From an uncultured Clostridia bacterium (GTDB lineage Bacteria; Bacillota; Clostridia; Christensenellales; Aristaeellaceae), in NCBI GenBank assembly GCA_946615495.1, contig CAMOHY010000157.1:1-5702 (forward strand): a DNA stretch of 5,702 nt, in the 5' to 3' direction. A program made the translations under genes and the position numbers. The notes beneath the pieces were generated by a model. The model made no database searches. It was not told the DNA's origin and saw only the letters and a program-made list of their open reading frames with translations. Position 1 is the stretch's first letter. Each line of letters opens with the position of its first letter. Positions 4,167 through 5,702 of this stretch are shown here, piece after piece.

Positions 4167-5702
4167 TTATTCTTCTTCTTCCTCGTCCTTCTGCGCGCTT
4201 TCGATGATCTTCTTGGCCGCGTCGGAGGGCATTTCTTCATACCGTTCAAAGGACATGGTGAAGGAGCCGCGGGCCTGGGTCATGGAACGCAGATCAGTGG
4301 CGTACTTGAACATTTCACCCATGGGGGCTTCGGCGGTAACGCGCTGCAGGCCGTCCACCTGGTCCATGCCCATGATGCGGCCGCGCCGCTTGTTCATATC
4401 GCCCATGATATCGCCCATGTATTCATCGGGAACGAACACTTCCACGTGCATGATGGGCTCCAGCAGCACGGGGCTGGCCTCCATGCAGCCCTTCTTGTAG
4501 GCGATGCGGGCAGCGGTTTTGAACGCCATTTCAGAGGAGTCTACCGGGTGGTAAGAGCCATCGTACAGCTTGGCGTGGAGGCCTACCATGGGATAGCCGG
4601 CCAGAACGCCCTTGCGGATGTTTTCGCGCAGGCCCTTTTCCACGGCGGGGATGAAGTTGCGGGGCACGGCGCCGCCGACCACGGCGTCTTCAAACTCGAA
4701 ATCAATATTGGTATCGCCGATGGGGGAGAATTCAATCCACACATCGCCGAACTGGCCGTGACCGCCGGACTGCTTCTTGTGGCGGCCCTGGCAGGCAACC
4801 TTCTTGCGGATGGTTTCACGGTAAGGAATCTTGGGATCGTTCAGGTTGGCCTGAGCGCCGAACTTGCTGGCCAGCTTGTTGCGGATCACGTCCAGATGCA
4901 GTTCGCCCTGGCCGGAGAGCAGCGTTTCGGTGGTTTCGGTATTCTTTTCCACCTTGATGGAGGGGTCTTCCTCCTGCAGACGGCTCAGGCCGGAGAACAC
5001 CTTGTCTTCTTCGCCCTGCTTGGCGGCGGAAATGGCCTTGGAGATGCAGGGAGCGGGGAAGTCGATGGGCGCGTATTTGATGGGCGCGTTGGCGTCGCAC
5101 AGGGTGTCGCCGGAATTGGTGAACTGGAGCTTGGACAGCGCGCCCAGGTCGCCCGCGTTGAGCACCTGCACGTTCTGCTGCTTCTTGCCGCGCATCATGA
5201 ACAGGCCGCCGGCCTTTTCAGCCTTATCAGCGGTGGAGTTGTACAGCGCGGTGGCGGGGGTGATGGAGCCGGACATAACGCGGAACAGGCTCAGCTTGCC
5301 CACGAAGGGGTCGGCCACAGTCTTGTAAACGAAAGCGGAGAAGGGAGCGCCGTTGTCGCAGGCGCGTTCTTCCTTGGCGCCGGTCTTGGGGTTTTCGCCC
5401 TCGGCCTTGGCGCCCTTGGGAGAATGGAGGTAAACGCTCATCACGTCCAGCATTTTGGCAACGCCCACGCCGGTGAGGGCGGAAACGGCCACCACGGGAA
5501 CGATGGTGCCGTTCTGCATGCCGGCACGGAAACCGGAAAGGATTTCGTCGTGGGTCAGCTCTTCGCCCTCCAGGTACTTCATCATCAGTTCGTCGTCGGC
5601 GCCGGCGGCGGCTTCGGTGATCTCTTCCATAGCGGTGGAGATGGTGGAGGCCATATCGCCGGGCACGGCCACTTCCTTCAGGCCCTTGCCGGTGCCTTCA
5701 TA
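4167..5702 (-). CDS. EF-G-like translation GTPase (EF-G2 type), N-terminus outside window
   Basis: The frame is open to the window edge: ten more codons (YEGTGKGLKE) precede an internal GTG at 5672, so that codon is not the start. 511 residues are visible. Fragment residues 1-95 are the end of the G domain, with SAL of the G5 motif at 74-76. The remainder is domain II (about 117-205), domain III (about 213-288, with SGQGELHLDVI), domain IV (about 290-408, with QSGGHGQFGDVWIEF and DGSYHPVDSSEMAFK) and domain V (about 410-490, with EPIMHVEVFVPDEYMGDIMGDMNKRRG), then an acidic tail ending in six Glu. Canonical EF-G usually has QSGGRGQYGHV and YHDVDSSE; the HGQFGDVW and YHPVDSSE forms fit the EF-G-like paralog group often called EF-G2 or FusA2. 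That group's role is less settled than EF-G's translocation. The P-loop and switch regions are not visible. It is followed by its own terminator, so it ends its transcription unit. Confidence 0.93.
   Translation of the reverse strand, partial: YEGTGKGLKEVAVPGDMASTISTAMEEITEAAAGADDELMMKYLEGEELTHDEILSGFRAGMQNGTIVPVVAVSALTGVGVAKMLDVMSVYLHSPKGAKAEGENPKTGAKEERACDNGAPFSAFVYKTVADPFVGKLSLFRVMSGSITPATALYNSTADKAEKAGGLFMMRGKKQQNVQVLNAGDLGALSKLQFTNSGDTLCDANAPIKYAPIDFPAPCISKAISAAKQGEEDKVFSGLSRLQEEDPSIKVEKNTETTETLLSGQGELHLDVIRNKLASKFGAQANLNDPKIPYRETIRKKVACQGRHKKQSGGHGQFGDVWIEFSPIGDTNIDFEFEDAVVGGAVPRNFIPAVEKGLRENIRKGVLAGYPMVGLHAKLYDGSYHPVDSSEMAFKTAARIAYKKGCMEASPVLLEPIMHVEVFVPDEYMGDIMGDMNKRRGRIMGMDQVDGLQRVTAEAPMGEMFKYATDLRSMTQARGSFTMSFERYEEMPSDAAKKIIESAQKDEEEEE

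Noticed and set aside
4037..4249. A minus-strand 70-codon frame across the end of the EF-G-like gene and the gap
   Set aside because: It begins inside the EF-G-like gene in another frame and runs through the terminator; its Arg/Lys-rich peptide looks like a frame shadow.
5670..5672. GTG as the start codon of the EF-G-like gene
   Set aside because: The frame continues upstream to the window edge with plausible sequence, and the protein would lack almost the entire GTPase domain; the gene is simply cut by the window.

Overview
The window carries a conserved bacterial protein quality-control operon on the plus strand: the 3' part of tig (trigger factor), then complete clpP and clpX. Two minus-strand genes converge on it: a small membrane-anchored coiled-coil protein of unknown function, and the C-terminal two thirds of an EF-G-like translation GTPase that runs off the right edge. 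The sequence is GC-rich with strong GCC/GGC/CTG codon use. Gene order tig-clpP-clpX, a ClpP whose catalytic triad falls at Ser98/His123/Asp172 (the Bacillus/Staphylococcus numbering), AGGAGG-type ribosome binding sites and the EF-G2-type paralog together suggest a high-GC member of the Firmicutes, probably Clostridia. That placement is inference; no rRNA or other marker is present.

Layout: 2-820 tig (5' end missing); 821-955 tig-clpP gap with a strong hairpin and a possible -10 element; 956-1543 clpP; 33-nt gap; 1577-2875 clpX; 2876-3049 convergent gap with two strong hairpin terminators (2921-2959 and 2991-3029); 3050-4030 (minus) coiled-coil membrane protein, starting at TTG; 4031-4166 gap with the terminator of the upstream minus-strand gene (4127-4150); 4167-5702 (minus) EF-G-like protein, N-terminus missing.

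Trigger factor meets nascent chains at the ribosome exit. ClpX unfolds tagged or damaged proteins and feeds them into the ClpP peptidase chamber, so the plus-strand genes cover folding and disposal of new proteins. lon, which often follows clpX, is absent because the transcription unit ends at a terminator. The minus-strand genes are separated by their own terminators and are probably transcribed independently. The least explained element is the 326-residue coiled-coil protein: it has an N-terminal anchor, duplicated Ala-rich heptad units, a small predicted beta domain and an acidic tail whose last residues (EENAADAA) loosely resemble an ssrA degradation tag. No mobile element, CRISPR array, tRNA or rRNA was seen, and apart from that gene the region looks like ordinary core chromosome.
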